Of a DNA stretch of 64,000 nt, positions 63,145-64,000 are shown one piece after another. This DNA comes from Rhizobium sp. SL86. Lineage in GTDB: Bacteria; Pseudomonadota; Alphaproteobacteria; Rhizobiales; Rhizobiaceae. The notes under the pieces were generated by a model. It had not been told where the DNA came from and made no database searches. It was given only the letters and a program-made list of their open reading frames with translations. Position numbers and translations under genes: made by a program. Numbering within the stretch: position 1 is the first letter of the stretch; each line of letters begins with the position of its first letter. The stretch spans positions 744,001 to 808,000 of the forward strand of contig NZ_JAPPRJ010000001.1 of the NCBI RefSeq assembly GCF_026672545.1. The letters are read 5' to 3'.

Positions 63145-64000
63145 TCAGCGCCGGTAGGTCTGTCCGCTTGCATCAAAAAGATGCATCTTGGCGGGATCGG
63201 CGGAAAAGCGCAGGACCTCGCCCTTTTCGACCCTGAAAATGCCCGGCAGCTTGGCAATGATCGGCTCCTCGTCGGTGAGACCCTCGATGTAGAGAAGCGT
63301 CACCTCGCCAAGCGCCTCGACGATCGCGACCTTGCCTTCGAACAGGTAATCCTCGCCGGTCGTGACGGTCAGATCCTCCGGGCGGATGCCGAAACTTGCG
63401 GCCTTGCCGGTCTCCGAAGGTTCCGTCGCAACGGGAACGGAGACGAGCTTGCCGCCCTTCAGGTCGATGCGGGTCGTCGCACCGGTTTCCTTCACCGTTG
63501 CCGGAATGATGTTCATGGCCGGCGAGCCGATGAACTTCGCTACGAAGAGGTTCTGCGGGCGCTCGTACAGTTCGAGCGGCGGGCCGACCTGTTCGATGCG
63601 CCCGGCCGACAGAACGACGATCCGGTCGGCAAGCGTCATCGCCTCCACCTGGTCGTGGGTGACGTAGATCATCGTCGTGTCCGGCATGCTCTCGTTGAGC
63701 TTGGCGATCTCGATACGGGTCGCGACACGCAGGGCCGCATCAAGGTTGGAAAGCGGCTCGTCGAACAGGAACACTTTTGGATCACGGCAGATGGCCCGGC
63801 CGATCGCAACACGCTGACGCTGGCCACCGGAGAGCGCCTTCGGCAGCCGCTCCAGATACTGCGTCAGCTGGAGAATATCGGCAGCCGCGCGCACGCGACG
63901 ATCGATCTCTTCCTTGCTTTCGCCGGCAATGCGCATGCCGAAGGCCATGTTGTCGTAGACCGTCATGTGCGGATAGAGCGCGTAGGACTGGAAGACCATG
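63145..64000 (-). CDS. aglK: ABC transporter ATP-binding protein, AglK/UgpC type (partial)
   Basis: Only the C-terminal 285 codons lie in the window; the Walker A end is off the right edge. Q-loop VFQSYALYPHMTVYDNMAFG, signature LSGGQRQR, Walker B VFLFDEPLSNLD, His switch YVTHDQVEAM and a MalK-like TOBE region (FGIRPEDLTV, EALGEVTLLYIEG) are clear. The position beside zwf-pgl-edd matches aglK of the alpha-glucoside importer in Sinorhizobium; substrate by remembered synteny. Confidence 0.8.
   Translation of the reverse strand, partial: MVFQSYALYPHMTVYDNMAFGMRIAGESKEEIDRRVRAAADILQLTQYLERLPKALSGGQRQRVAIGRAICRDPKVFLFDEPLSNLDAALRVATRIEIAKLNESMPDTTMIYVTHDQVEAMTLADRIVVLSAGRIEQVGPPLELYERPQNLFVAKFIGSPAMNIIPATVKETGATTRIDLKGGKLVSVPVATEPSETGKAASFGIRPEDLTVTTGEDYLFEGKVAIVEALGEVTLLYIEGLTDEEPIIAKLPGIFRVEKGEVLRFSADPAKMHLFDASGQTYRR

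Overview
The window is high-GC chromosomal DNA from an alphaproteobacterium of the Rhizobiaceae (Rhizobium / Agrobacterium / Sinorhizobium type). The evidence is a RirA iron regulator, a PdhS/CbrA-type cell-cycle histidine kinase, a zwf-pgl-edd Entner-Doudoroff operon next to an AglK-like ABC ATPase, and a tRNA-His with the alphaproteobacterial A73 end. From memory, the order rirA / iron-binding protein / mmsA / LysR / phasin / cbrA / pot genes / aceA resembles the Sinorhizobium meliloti chromosome; I could not check this by alignment. I see no prophage, insertion sequence, CRISPR array or plasmid replication gene.

Layout. Positions 1-6313 (minus strand) hold a compact cluster: DUF4212 small subunit, sodium:solute (acetate-type) symporter, a cNMP-binding/CBS/DUF294 protein, a small membrane protein and a membrane-anchored DEDDh exonuclease. 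A semialdehyde dehydrogenase follows (6607-8040), then cspA, a small basic protein and rpsU (8533-9438). Positions 9981-15184 are a five-gene ABC importer operon ending in its own LacI regulator. Positions 15434-17460 form a stress island: an ECF sigma factor, two small membrane proteins and a manganese catalase. Then come glf, two FAD amine/amino-acid oxidases, a TetR regulator and an AbrB-family membrane protein (to 23771).

Positions 23897-30835 hold rirA, a divergent iron-binding protein, mmsA with a divergent LysR regulator, a fused APH/P-loop kinase, tRNA-His and a phasin. Positions 31094-39223 hold the large kinase cbrA, a fused iron-type permease, an AsmA-like protein and a DUF378 protein. 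Positions 39289-43385 are potFGHI. Positions 43531-46910 hold a ScfR/RamB-like regulator divergent from aceA (glyoxylate shunt). A LysR regulator, two very small ORFs, a chemoreceptor and a flavoprotein lead to a gamma-glutamylation pair (glutamine-synthetase-like plus oxidase, 52576-55312), then zwf-pgl-edd, a Tat-exported metallophosphatase, a LysE exporter, an AraC regulator, a PilZ-like protein and the 3' part of an AglK-type ATPase running off the right edge.

The genes describe carbon-overflow and storage metabolism (acetate uptake, glyoxylate shunt, PHB granules, Entner-Doudoroff), polyamine uptake and oxidation, iron control and stress. Reading the intergenic regions gave two regulatory links. 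Six scattered genes carry the same GGAAC-N16-(G/T)GTT element, typical of the EcfG/RpoE2 general stress sigma factor. A near-identical TTGTGCATTGCA dyad lies upstream of both the phasin gene and the acetate-type symporter operon, which suggests joint control by a PhaR-like repressor. A textbook RirA box (TGA-N9-TCA) sits between rirA and the iron-binding protein gene.
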